From contig JAAXKQ010000001.1 in the NCBI GenBank assembly GCA_025612245.1, positions 186,001-250,000 on the forward strand: a DNA stretch of 64,000 nt. Reading direction: 5' to 3'. The stretch comes from Ignavibacteria bacterium (GTDB lineage Bacteria > Bacteroidota > Ignavibacteria > Ignavibacteriales > SURF-24). Made by a program: the position numbers and the translations under genes. Below, one piece after another: positions 1 to 8,127 of the stretch. The notes under the pieces were generated by a model, which had not been told where the DNA came from, did not search any database, and was given only the letters and a program-made list of their open reading frames with translations. How positions within the stretch are numbered: the first letter of the stretch is position 1; each line of letters opens with the position of its first letter.

Positions 1-381
1 TTCCCTGATGTTTGTCGAGTAATCGGGAGCAACTTCTCCGGCGGCTTCCCTGGTAGCATCAATCGGGATAATCCTCTCGCAGAAAACTTCTGTGGAGTAG
101 CGTTTAATGCCTTCTTTGTCCGTATAGTCCCTTTTTGTCAGTCTGCCTTCAACGTAAACTCTCTTGCCCTTTTTAAGGTTATCCTTGTAGTAGTCCGAGA
201 GTCCGAAGGCCACGACGTTGTGCCACGTGGTTTCAGTCTGCCAGTTACCGTCCTTGCCCTTGAAGTTATGGTCAGTAGCAATTCCGAAAGAAGTAATAGC
301 AAGGTTGTTTGCAGTAAACCTGGTCTCGGCGTCTTTGCCGAGTCTTCCAAGCAGCATAATTCTGTTTAATGAGAAAGCCAT
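1..381 (-). CDS. ssb: Single-stranded DNA-binding protein, 3' end cut by window
   Basis: Reading the minus strand from the ATG at 381 gives an open frame running to base 1, so the C-terminus is off the window. The N-terminus MAFSLNRIMLLGRLGKDAE and the following segments containing TTWHNVVAFG and GKRVYVEGRL are the typical OB-fold of bacterial SSB, which coats single-stranded DNA in replication, repair and recombination. A strong ribosome site (GGAGGGA) sits just before the ATG. The acidic C-terminal tail that recruits partner proteins would lie outside the window and cannot be checked. The gene is followed upstream by the SPOR lipoprotein gene in the same direction. Confidence 0.93.
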   Translation of the reverse strand, partial: MAFSLNRIMLLGRLGKDAETRFTANNLAITSFGIATDHNFKGKDGNWQTETTWHNVVAFGLSDYYKDNLKKGKRVYVEGRLTKRDYTDKEGIKRYSTEVFCERIIPIDATREAAGEVAPDYSTNIRE

Positions 382-491
382 ATTCCCTCCAGTAAAATTA
401 GTTTTATTACAAATATAATTTACAATTTAATAGACCAGATGCAACATTAATTCCCCGGAAAAGCCGATTTTCGGGGGAAAAACGCGTTTGG

Positions 492-1052
492 TTATTCATT
501 AGTTTTAACTATAAAAACGTCTTTAAAGTTCTTTTTTTTCAGCTCTTTAAGTGCCCTTTCCGCTTCAAATCTTGTCTTAAACCGCCCGTACTGGACAACA
601 AAAAGTCCGTTTGCCGGGTTTAATCTGACCGAAGGCATCATTGCAAGCTTTCTTACGGGTGAAGAGAATGCGAATTTGGACGCATTTTCGTCTGAGCTGA
701 ATGCACCCAGCTGTACGGAATAATATTCGGCTTTTATCTTCTCCTTAACAAGCGGCGCATTTTCTTCCGTTTTGGGGGCTTCCACAGTCTGCTGTTCTTT
801 TATCTGCCTGTCAAAAGGAATGCGCGACTGAATTCGCCTTAAGGCGTCTTTCCCATTGCTGGGAAGGTTTTCGTCAACGTCTGTGGAATCCACCGGCAAT
901 GGGGCCGATGTGTCTGAAGAAGCTACCGTATCCTGCTGCGTGCTTTCAGCTGTTTTCGTCAGAGTATCCTCTTTCTTCGGGGTTGAAGAGCAGCCGTAAA
1001 GAATGAAAGCGGCAAGAAATAACGATGAAATTATCCGGATATTTTTACTCAT
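492..1052 (-). CDS. SPOR-domain lipoprotein
   Basis: A 186-residue protein with a lipoprotein signal peptide; the lipobox LYGC puts the lipidated cysteine at residue 21. A charged, proline- and threonine-rich linker (about 22-105) leads to a C-terminal SPOR-like domain (about 109-183) that starts YYSVQLGAFSS and contains FVVQYGRFKT. SPOR domains bind denuded septal peptidoglycan, so a role in cell division or cell-wall maintenance is likely, but the partner is not shown by the sequence. It is probably anchored to a membrane facing the periplasm. It lies on the same strand as ssb, 110 bases away, and may or may not be co-transcribed. Confidence 0.82.
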   Translation of the reverse strand: MSKNIRIISSLFLAAFILYGCSSTPKKEDTLTKTAESTQQDTVASSDTSAPLPVDSTDVDENLPSNGKDALRRIQSRIPFDRQIKEQQTVEAPKTEENAPLVKEKIKAEYYSVQLGAFSSDENASKFAFSSPVRKLAMMPSVRLNPANGLFVVQYGRFKTRFEAERALKELKKKNFKDVFIVKTNE

Positions 1053-1486
1053 GTTAGAAGCTTCTAAAGTCTGAATGATAATTTAATTTCAAAGGCGAAA
1101 ATATCGAATATTTTATCAAATTCCCATTAAAATATGAGGTATTGCGACATGTTTTAAAGAAAATAGTGGTGGAAAACATATTATAGAAAAGCCCGGAAAT
1201 CATAAGATTTCGGGCTTTTTTCTTTCCAATCGGGCACTTTTGTCTTATGGCGTCTTAAAAGTCAATGGCTCTTGCCGGGCTGTTTATCTGAAATCTAAGA
1301 GAAAGCAGTCCTCAGCGGGGTCCAAATAACAGAGTAGTCCTCCAAGTCCGGAGGCTTGTTGTTTATTTCTTTTAGTACTGCTCATAATTAAATCTCACGC
1401 AAAAATAACATTGATTCCCTTACATTAGGTGATTTTCGCGTATGTAAGCCCATGTTCCATAATATTGAGGTTCCCCAGAACAGGAT
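1053..1486. other. Intergenic region with a terminator and a possible tiny ORF
   Basis: This 434-base gap has no convincing gene. It holds a terminator-like hairpin at about 1188-1223 and a smaller GC-rich hairpin near 1340-1356. On the minus strand an ATG at 1385 opens a 33-codon frame ending at 1284 (it begins MSSTKRNKQQ), but it has no good ribosome site and no recognisable family. I regard it as possible but unproven. Confidence 0.4.
1188..1224. terminator. Hairpin terminator, probably for the lipoprotein gene at 1487-2167
   Basis: An inverted repeat (GCCCGGAAATC paired with GATTTCGGGC, one bulged base) with an ATAA loop. It is flanked by A-rich sequence on the left and a T-rich run on the right, so it could act in either direction. 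Confidence 0.6.
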
Positions 1487-2167
1487 TCATTGCGTTACCT
1501 GTTTCAGTTTGTGACTCTTCAGCGTAAAAAACTGAGAATTTACGTAGCCGTAGCCGTTGTAGTAGTAATTTTGACCATAACCGGAATAGACCAGGCCTAC
1601 ACCTTTAACGAATTTGTAAATATTAAGGAGATGAATGCTACGAGGGGCGGCATTTATATGCAATGTATCTGCCGAGCCGGGGTTGCCATTGATGTTGAAA
1701 TGAGCCAGAGGCATGCAATAAGAGCTGCCGGGGATGGCAATAATACTGTCTGCTACACTTATCTGAAACATTCCGGTAGAAGGATTAGTAAACGTGGTAT
1801 CTCTTTTTATAGTATAAGGCGGTGTATTCAGGTTAGTGTAGGTGCATATTTTAACCCCTTGGCTGCATCGAGTCTGAATATCGTATGTATTTGTTTTAGG
1901 ATGGTATGCGATTACTTCCCAATCGACGTTAAAACTTATTGTAGAATCCTTTTGGTACAAAGGATTGCTGTTGTCATAAGACTCGGATGAATATTCGTAT
2001 GTCCATTTATTTCCAACTGACAAGGGGAAATAGCTGTTTCCGGGATTTACTTCTGACGGATTATTCTCCAGGGTTGCAGGTTCTGTTGAAGCATCTTTTC
2101 TGCATCCTGTAGAATTTATTGCAATTATCAACATTGCTGAGAGTAAGAATGGAATAAAAAGTTTCAT
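1487..2167 (-). CDS. Lipoprotein of unknown function
   Basis: The likely start is the ATG at 2167, not the longer frame from 2257. It follows an AAAGGAATT ribosome site and opens directly into a lipoprotein signal peptide (MKLFIPFLLSAMLIIAINST, cysteine at 22 in the STGC lipobox). The mature part begins with the phrase YFPLSVGNKWTYEY, a motif I associate with secreted or lipoproteins of unknown role in Ignavibacteria-like genomes; it contains several short repeats of beta-strand character. The product is 226 residues. It lies 104 bases downstream of the propeller protein gene on the same strand with no terminator visible between them, so the two may share a transcript. No function can be assigned. 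Confidence 0.72.
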   Translation of the reverse strand: MKLFIPFLLSAMLIIAINSTGCRKDASTEPATLENNPSEVNPGNSYFPLSVGNKWTYEYSSESYDNSNPLYQKDSTISFNVDWEVIAYHPKTNTYDIQTRCSQGVKICTYTNLNTPPYTIKRDTTFTNPSTGMFQISVADSIIAIPGSSYCMPLAHFNINGNPGSADTLHINAAPRSIHLLNIYKFVKGVGLVYSGYGQNYYYNGYGYVNSQFFTLKSHKLKQVTQ

Positions 2168-2271
2168 TAGAATTCCTTTTTTTATTGAAAAATAATGTAA
2201 ATTTATGCATTCTGGAAGAGTTTCCCCGCATCCAATTCCAATAGGGCAATTTAACATAATGCGGCTGAAAA

Positions 2272-4401
2272 TTATTTCAAGAACATCATTTTTTTTGAAC
2301 CCCTGAACTCCCCTGCCTGAATGGTATAGATGTAAATGCCTGAAGGAAGTTGAGAAGCATTGAACTGGACCGAATGGTTACCGGCCGACTTGTATTCATT
2401 AAGAAGCGTTGCAACTTCCTTACCCAGCAGGTCGTAGACTTTTAGCGTCACAACTCTACCTACGGGAATTGAGAAGTTTATGATTGTTGATGGATTGAAA
2501 GGATTAGGGTAATTCTGAGAAAGGGAGAAAGATTCCGGGATTGAAGAGTTATCTTTCTTTACATCTGTTAGAATTACTTTTTCTTCATTGAATACGGCTA
2601 ACTCATATTTAGTACCGAGCCATTTATTTCCTTTCTCATCAATAACAACTGAGCGAATATATGGTTCCGTTGGACCGAAGTCGTAAACAGTCCAGTTTTG
2701 TTCATCGAATTTAGCCAGCCCGGAACTGGTTCCAATCCATTTATTCTTTTGCTGATCAATAACAATTGAAAAAACACGAATACCAGGAATTCTGGAATTA
2801 GAGGGATTGTATATAGTCCAGTTCTGTCCGTCAAATTTGGCGAGCCCGGCATCCGTTCCAATCCATTTATTTCCCAGTTGATCTATAGAAATCGAGTTAA
2901 CAAAGCTATTGGGCAGTTTGGAATTGGTGGTCGTGTAAACCGTCCAGTTCTGTCCGTCAAATTTAGCTAATCCTGACCAGGTTCCGATCCATTTATTTCC
3001 CTGTTGATCTATAGAAATCGAGTATACACGAACACCAGGAATTCCGGAATTAGAGGGATTGTAAACGGTCCAGTTCTGTCCGTCAAATTTGGCCAGTCCT
3101 CCTCCATCAGTTCCAATCCAGATGTTTCCCTGTCCATCAATAGTAATTGCATCAATAAAAGGATAAGGCAGGCCGGAGTTGCCCGTATTGTAAACCGTCC
3201 AGTTCTGTCCGTCAAATTTAGCTAATCCGTTATTGGTTCCAGCCCATATGTTTCCATGCTCGTCAATATCAACTGAGCTAACTATGTTACCTGGCAGACC
3301 GGAGTTGACTGCGTTGTAATAAGTCCAGTTTCTTCCATCAAATTTGTTTAGCCCTGTATAGGACCCGATCCATTTATTTCCCTGTTGATCTATAGCAATT
3401 GAAATAATTTCAGCATTCGGCAGTTGCGAGTTGCTCGTATTGTAAAGAGTCCAGTTCTGCCCGTCAAATTTGGACAATTTCCCTTCGTCAGTTCCAATCC
3501 ATTTATTTCCTTGTAGATCGATAACAATTGAGTTAACATATGGCTCTGGTAATCCGGAATTTGTATTATTGGAAAAGGTCCAGTTTTGTCCATCAAATTT
3601 CGCAAATCCTCCTCCATAGGACCCGATCCATTTATTCCCTTGCTGATCTATAGCAATTGAGGTTACTCTAGTGCTGGTCCATGCGGAATTGCCAATATCA
3701 AAAACCGTCCAGTTCTGTCCGTCAAATTTGGCAAATTTCCCTCCATAAATTGCAAGCCATTTAATTCCCTGCTGATCTATAGCAATTGAAGTAAAATCAT
3801 CATTCGGAAGACCGGAATTGCTCTTATTGTAAACCGTCCAGTTCTGTCCGTCAAATTTGGCGAGCCCGGCATCCGTTCCAATCCATTTATTTCCCAGTTG
3901 ATCTATAGAAATCGAGTTAACAAAGCTATTGGGCAGTTTGGAATTGGTGGTCGTGTAAACCGTCCAGTTCTGTCCGTCAAATTTAGCTAATCCTTTCCCA
4001 TTAGTACCAATCCATTTATTCCCCTGTTGATCGATAGCAATGGAAGTAACCCAGGAATCAGGCATTCCGGAATTGCTGTGGTCAAAGACAGTCCAGTTTT
4101 CTCCGTCAAATTTCGCAAATACTCCTCCAGCAGTTCCGATCCATTTATTTCCTTGTTGATCGATAGCAATAGCAGAAAGACTATTACTTCCATCGGATGT
4201 AAAGTTACTAAATGCTCCTTCTATCTCTCCGGTTAGAGTATTTAATTTTGACAAATATCTTGTTGTTCCAACCCAAAGATACTGTCCCTCCAAGGCCATA
4301 CATCTGGCATTTTCTGCCTCAGAAAAGAAGTGAACCCACTGTTGTGCATAGCAGGAAGAAGTTAAAATGATAATAACAGAAAGTACTTTGATAAACTTCA
4401 T
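2272..4401 (-). CDS. Secreted two-component-regulator-type beta-propeller protein with T9SS sorting domain
   Basis: A 709-residue exported protein. Residues 1-19 form a signal peptide ending CYAQ. The body is about 12 tandem units of 41-43 residues with the consensus GNKWIGT..GLAKFDGQNWTVY...NSGLP, typical of the periplasmic sensor propellers of hybrid two-component systems. Here, however, no kinase, receiver or DNA-binding domain follows. Instead the last 85-90 residues are a T9SS type A sorting domain (NYPNPFNPSTIINF, then GSKKMMFLK at the end). It is therefore probably a cell-surface or secreted propeller that binds a ligand or another protein. A 159-base stretch is duplicated exactly inside the gene, showing recent repeat exchange. 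The ligand is unknown. Confidence 0.88.
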   Translation of the reverse strand: MKFIKVLSVIIILTSSCYAQQWVHFFSEAENARCMALEGQYLWVGTTRYLSKLNTLTGEIEGAFSNFTSDGSNSLSAIAIDQQGNKWIGTAGGVFAKFDGENWTVFDHSNSGMPDSWVTSIAIDQQGNKWIGTNGKGLAKFDGQNWTVYTTTNSKLPNSFVNSISIDQLGNKWIGTDAGLAKFDGQNWTVYNKSNSGLPNDDFTSIAIDQQGIKWLAIYGGKFAKFDGQNWTVFDIGNSAWTSTRVTSIAIDQQGNKWIGSYGGGFAKFDGQNWTFSNNTNSGLPEPYVNSIVIDLQGNKWIGTDEGKLSKFDGQNWTLYNTSNSQLPNAEIISIAIDQQGNKWIGSYTGLNKFDGRNWTYYNAVNSGLPGNIVSSVDIDEHGNIWAGTNNGLAKFDGQNWTVYNTGNSGLPYPFIDAITIDGQGNIWIGTDGGGLAKFDGQNWTVYNPSNSGIPGVRVYSISIDQQGNKWIGTWSGLAKFDGQNWTVYTTTNSKLPNSFVNSISIDQLGNKWIGTDAGLAKFDGQNWTIYNPSNSRIPGIRVFSIVIDQQKNKWIGTSSGLAKFDEQNWTVYDFGPTEPYIRSVVIDEKGNKWLGTKYELAVFNEEKVILTDVKKDNSSIPESFSLSQNYPNPFNPSTIINFSIPVGRVVTLKVYDLLGKEVATLLNEYKSAGNHSVQFNASQLPSGIYIYTIQAGEFRGSKKMMFLK
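2816..2974. repeat. Exact 159-base direct repeat, copy A
   Basis: Base-for-base identical to 3836-3994, exactly 1020 bases away in the same orientation, inside the propeller gene. It spans parts of two propeller units (repeats 10 and 11 of the protein). Identity stops abruptly at both ends, while neighbouring units differ at many silent positions. Confidence 0.95.
3836..3994. repeat. Exact 159-base direct repeat, copy B
   Basis: Partner of the copy at 2816-2974; it encodes propeller units 2 and 3. The 1020-base spacing is a multiple of three and equals eight propeller units. Confidence 0.95.
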
Positions 4402-4793
4402 TGCATTGTCCTCAATAATTGGTGAATAGACTTAGAACTGACATAAAATTAATTGATCTATATAGAGTAACCCTGTTTTAAGGCTGGGACTCATTCCTTA
4501 ATAATTTTAAGAACCCTGTTATGAGAATTACAATTGCCGAATCTGCAAATTTCCATACATATATATATATGGTGACGGACAGCGTTTTCGGAAAAATTCT
4601 TATAAAAAATTAAAATATTTTCTTGAAGTTAAAATAATTTAATTTTAAATGAAAGTGCAGGGTGAAGATTTTGGGGATATTAATGTATCGGGCGATACGC
4701 ATGAATGCAGAAGCGCATAAATGGAAAAGGCGGGTTAAACCCGCCTTTTTGCTGACACAATGGACCCGAAGATACATGATTTACATTTGCAAA
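4402..4793. other. AT-rich intergenic region with a terminator
   Basis: This 392-base gap has no supported gene. It carries the upstream region of the propeller gene (very AT-rich, including an (AT)6 run near 4560) and, at its right side, the terminator of the FadL-like gene. No clear promoter consensus was identified. Confidence 0.6.
4724..4751 (-). terminator. Terminator of the FadL-like gene
   Basis: A perfect inverted repeat, AAAAGGCGGGTT paired with AACCCGCCTTTT, with T-runs on both sides. It lies 43 bases past the stop of the FadL-like gene. Confidence 0.85.
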
Positions 4794-6062
4794 TCAGAAT
4801 CCGTAGCCGATGCCGAAGCTGAGACTGTTTACGTTCATGACGTTTGTAGCCGGGAGAGCAACTCCGTTTCCAAGCTGTAACATGAAGTCCCTGTCCTTTC
4901 CTGAAAGGTACTCATATCCTAAGTCGAATGTCAGGTTTGCGACTTTATAGCTGGCGCCAATTGTAAAGGCGTTATAGCTCATGCTTGGGAAAAGAATGTT
5001 GTAGGTTTCCGTGGGAGCGGGGGCGGGATCAATATAGTATCCTCCTCTTACGGTAAAACTGCTGTTAATCTGGTATTCAGTGCCGAACCTGACCTGTGTG
5101 GCGTCTTTCCAGTTTAACGTAAAAACATTCTGTCCGGCCAAGGAAAGAGCCCCCTGCCAGTTTGCGTTATCGTATTTTGCAACGAACTGGTTCTCGCTCT
5201 TTGACCACTGGCTGAACTGTGCGTCGGCTGTTATGACCCAGTTTTGAGTTGGACGAACTGCAATGCCGCCACTGATCCACATTGGCCAGGCTACGTCGCG
5301 GTTGAATTTGCTTTCAGTTGCGCCGAGGACCGCCATACCGGCGTTTTTAGCCGTACCATCCATCTTAACGGCGGTTTTTGTCCTGAAAGAAGCCCCCAGG
5401 CTGATCATTTCGTTTAATTTATAGTGAGCGCCAAGTGTTACGCCATAGCCTATGCCAGTTGAAGACTCGGAGAACTGGAAAACGTATGTCTTGCCGTCCT
5501 GCGCCTTCATTCCGGCTGGCTTTTTAAGATCGAAGGTTCCATAGAATATGTTAAATGCCGCCCCAATGGACAAATTATCGCTTACTTTATAGGCGACTGC
5601 CGGAGAAATGTCAATAACGGCAATCTTGCTCATCCATTCAACTTCAGTGCCGCCGCTTAAAGCCTTTAAGTCTTTGCCGCTCCACTCAGAGCCCAGACCT
5701 GCCGGGACGAAAACGCCCAGTGCAAATGTGAGATCCTTTAATGGAGAAAAACCCAGATATCCCATTACATTTGGAGAGATATAGTGGTTAATGAGCGATT
5801 TTGCATCAATTCCAGCATCCGGGACTTTTAACTTGCCCGAAGGAATTACGTCTGTTGAAAAAAGGCCAAGATAGTTGCCTTTAAGCTGTCCAATGCCTGC
5901 CGGATTCCAGTAAATTGCGGTATAGTCGTTTGCCAGTCCTACAAACGATCCGCCCATACCCAATGATCTTGTCCCAACGCTGTTCAGGCTGAGACCATTT
6001 GAAAAAATATAGCCGCTAAAGAACAAGAATGCGGCCAGTAATGATAGTACTCTTCTACTCAC
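4794..6062 (-). CDS. FadL/OMPP1/TodX-family outer-membrane transport protein
   Basis: A predicted outer-membrane beta-barrel of 422 residues, of the family that takes up long-chain fatty acids and other hydrophobic compounds. The GTG at 6062 is preferred as start because GGGAGGT sits a few bases upstream; the TTG at 6074 would place that site inside the gene. A signal peptide follows (SRRVLSLLAAFLFFSGYIFS), then the family's N-terminal signature GTRSLGMGGSFVGLANDYTAIYWNPAG. The protein ends in alternating hydrophobic strands and a terminal phenylalanine (FGIGYGF), as expected for a barrel. It is 67 bases downstream of the biotin-carrier gene and may be expressed with it. Substrate is not shown. 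Confidence 0.87.
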   Translation of the reverse strand: MSRRVLSLLAAFLFFSGYIFSNGLSLNSVGTRSLGMGGSFVGLANDYTAIYWNPAGIGQLKGNYLGLFSTDVIPSGKLKVPDAGIDAKSLINHYISPNVMGYLGFSPLKDLTFALGVFVPAGLGSEWSGKDLKALSGGTEVEWMSKIAVIDISPAVAYKVSDNLSIGAAFNIFYGTFDLKKPAGMKAQDGKTYVFQFSESSTGIGYGVTLGAHYKLNEMISLGASFRTKTAVKMDGTAKNAGMAVLGATESKFNRDVAWPMWISGGIAVRPTQNWVITADAQFSQWSKSENQFVAKYDNANWQGALSLAGQNVFTLNWKDATQVRFGTEYQINSSFTVRGGYYIDPAPAPTETYNILFPSMSYNAFTIGASYKVANLTFDLGYEYLSGKDRDFMLQLGNGVALPATNVMNVNSLSFGIGYGF

Positions 6063-6129
6063 GAGACCTCCCAAGTGATTTTTTAATTAAGTAATTAGTT
6101 CTCAGTTGAAGAATAAACTTTCCTCCACT

Positions 6130-6630
6130 CTAGCTGATGGTAAGCAGAATGGTATCCTTTTCTACTGAGTTTCCCTCCTTTACGAAAATTTCTTTAATTA
6201 CGCCCGAAGACGGGGCGTGCAGATCGTTTTCCATTTTCATGGCTTCAAGAATGACAACCGACTCGCCCATTTCAATCCTCTCACCGACGTTTTTCTTAAT
6301 CTTTAAGATCATCCCCGGCATGGGAGACTTAATAAGATCGTGGTGAGTTTCCATGTTTCTGATATTCTGCAGTTCCCGGGCTTTCTCCTGCAGCTTTGTC
6401 CTAACGGTGGTTTCAAAATAATGACCGTCCACCAGAAAGCCGAACTTTTCGCTGCTTAAGGCTGTGGTGGTCATGTCGTAGACTTTGTTTCCGATCTTAA
6501 GAAGGTATGAATAGTCACTCACCTTTAAGAGTGAATACTCAAGCTCCCTGTCCTGGAAGACCACTTTGCCCGAATCAAGCATCTTAAATGCTTTCTTCTT
6601 CCCGTTTACCGTGACTACATACTCATTCAT
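6130..6630 (-). CDS. Biotin carboxyl carrier subunit of an acyl-CoA carboxylase
   Basis: The ATG at 6630 overlaps the end of the biotin carboxylase gene by eight bases (ATGAATGA), which suggests coupled translation; the longer frame to 6756 runs inside the neighbour and is rejected. The 166-residue product ends in a biotinyl domain (about 95-166) with the biotin-attachment motif EAMKMEN and the flanking SPMPG and GDxV-like turns. The N-terminal half is longer than the AccB of E. coli-type acetyl-CoA carboxylase in its fold and resembles carriers that work with propionyl-CoA, methylcrotonyl-CoA or oxaloacetate-type carboxyltransferases. The carboxyltransferase itself is not in the window, so the acyl substrate is undetermined. 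Confidence 0.88.
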   Translation of the reverse strand: MNEYVVTVNGKKKAFKMLDSGKVVFQDRELEYSLLKVSDYSYLLKIGNKVYDMTTTALSSEKFGFLVDGHYFETTVRTKLQEKARELQNIRNMETHHDLIKSPMPGMILKIKKNVGERIEMGESVVILEAMKMENDLHAPSSGVIKEIFVKEGNSVEKDTILLTIS

Positions 6631-8119
6631 AGGGCTTAGAAGTCCAGTTGTTTGACTTTGGGACCTTATTTCCGGATGGACCCGGTTCGGACATCCTGGC
6701 TTTAAGCAGCACGGCAAGAAGCGAGACGGCATCCTCGTAATCCTGCGCCTGTTCACTTTTCCATTTGTCCGGTATTAAGGGCATAAAAACATTTTCAACA
6801 AAGTTGATGTCGAAAGAACCGTCCTTAAACTCTTCCTGTTTCAAGACCCAGCGGCATGCGGCAATATTTGTAAGGACTCCTGCTATCTTATACTCCCCGA
6901 GCGCCCTTTTCATCCTTTCGATGGCTTCAGGCCTGTTTCTTCCCCAGGCAATCACCTTCGTTAATAGGGGGTCATAAAACATGGAGACGTTTGAAAACGG
7001 GTCTATTCCCGTATCAACCCTGATACCTATACCGTCAGGCCTGCGGTGAAGCTTTATGTGTCCCGTTGAAGGGACAAAGTTATTATCCACGTCCTCGGCA
7101 TAAATTCTGCATTCAAGTGCGTGCCCGTGGATGTAAATGTCCTCCTGCCTGAAGGAAAGCGGCTTTCCCTCTGCAATTGCGATCTGCTCTTTTACAAGGT
7201 CCAGCCCCGTTATCAGCTCCGTAACCGGATGCTCTACCTGTAGCCTGGTATTCATCTCCAGGAAATAAAAATTTTTATTCTTGTCCACCAGGAATTCAAT
7301 TGTTCCGGCGTTATAATATCCGCATGCCTTTGCGGCATTGATTGCGGCCGAGGTAAGCTTTTGCCTCAGCTCTCCGTCGACAAAAGTTGAAGGGGCTTCC
7401 TCAATTACCTTCTGGTGCCTTCTTTGAATTGAGCAGTCGCGCTCAAAAAGATGGGCATAGTTGCCATGGTGGTCGGCAATTATCTGTACCTCAATGTGCT
7501 TTGGGTTTTCGATGTATTTTTCAATATAAACATCTGAACTGCCGAATGCCTTCAGGGCTTCGTTTTGTGCGGCCGAAAGCGAGGACTCAAATTCATCCTC
7601 AGAGGCAACTTTTCTCATTCCCTTTCCCCCACCGCCTGCCGAAGCCTTAAGCAGAATTGGATAGCCGATTTCACGCGCAGTTTTCTTCGCTTCCTCTATG
7701 GAATCTATAGGGCTCGTGGTACCGGGAACGATGGGCACCTCTGAACCGGCCATAAGCTTTCTGGCTTCTGTCTTGTCTCCCATCAGCCTGACTGATTCGG
7801 ACCTGGGGCCGATGAAAATAATGCCCGATTCCTCAACAGCCTTAATAAAATCTGCGTTTTCAGACAAAAAACCGTATCCCGGGTGAATGGCCGAAGCGCC
7901 GATCTTTTTTGCGAGGTCGACAATTTTCGGGATATTCAGGTATGATTCTGATGAGGCGGAAGGGCCGATAAAGTAAGCCTCATCGGCAAGGCGCACGTGC
8001 AGGGAATCCTTATCCGCCTCGGAATACAGTGCGGCAGAAGTAATTGAGAGCTCACGGCATGCTTTGATGATCCGTACAGCTATCTCTCCCCTGTTTACAA
8101 TCAGAATTTTTTTTATCAA
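6623..8119 (-). CDS. Biotin carboxylase subunit (acyl-CoA or pyruvate carboxylase family)
   Basis: This enzyme carboxylates protein-bound biotin using ATP and bicarbonate. The 498-residue sequence has the N-terminal biotin-carboxylase fold (KKILIVNRGEIAVRIIKACREL), the ATP-grasp glycine loop AGGGGKGMR at about 161-169, and the EMNTRLQVEHPVTE catalytic segment near 290. The start is a TTG at 8119 behind an AGGA site; no in-frame ATG lies near the conserved N-terminus. The C-terminal 40-50 residues are an extension rich in Ser, Pro and Lys. It is nine bases downstream of mutS2 and overlaps the biotin carrier gene, so the three are likely one transcript. Confidence 0.92.
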   Translation of the reverse strand: MIKKILIVNRGEIAVRIIKACRELSITSAALYSEADKDSLHVRLADEAYFIGPSASSESYLNIPKIVDLAKKIGASAIHPGYGFLSENADFIKAVEESGIIFIGPRSESVRLMGDKTEARKLMAGSEVPIVPGTTSPIDSIEEAKKTAREIGYPILLKASAGGGGKGMRKVASEDEFESSLSAAQNEALKAFGSSDVYIEKYIENPKHIEVQIIADHHGNYAHLFERDCSIQRRHQKVIEEAPSTFVDGELRQKLTSAAINAAKACGYYNAGTIEFLVDKNKNFYFLEMNTRLQVEHPVTELITGLDLVKEQIAIAEGKPLSFRQEDIYIHGHALECRIYAEDVDNNFVPSTGHIKLHRRPDGIGIRVDTGIDPFSNVSMFYDPLLTKVIAWGRNRPEAIERMKRALGEYKIAGVLTNIAACRWVLKQEEFKDGSFDINFVENVFMPLIPDKWKSEQAQDYEDAVSLLAVLLKARMSEPGPSGNKVPKSNNWTSKPYE

Positions 8120-8127
8120 AAAACATC

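Noticed and set aside
1490-1990. 166-codon open frame on the plus strand opposite the lipoprotein gene
   Set aside because: It is antisense to a gene with a clear signal peptide and lipobox, has no ribosome site, and its protein has no family-like features.
2816-3994. The direct repeats as ends of a mobile element
   Set aside because: Both copies are inside one intact reading frame and correspond to propeller units; no transposase or terminal inverted repeats lie between them.
4402-4660. (AT)6 run and AT-rich stretch as a possible origin or special element
   Set aside because: No DnaA boxes, repeats or origin genes are nearby; simple AT richness upstream of a gene explains it.
6063-6074. 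TTG at 6074 as start of the FadL-like protein
   Set aside because: The GGGAGGT ribosome site would fall inside the coding region; the GTG at 6062 has correct spacing.
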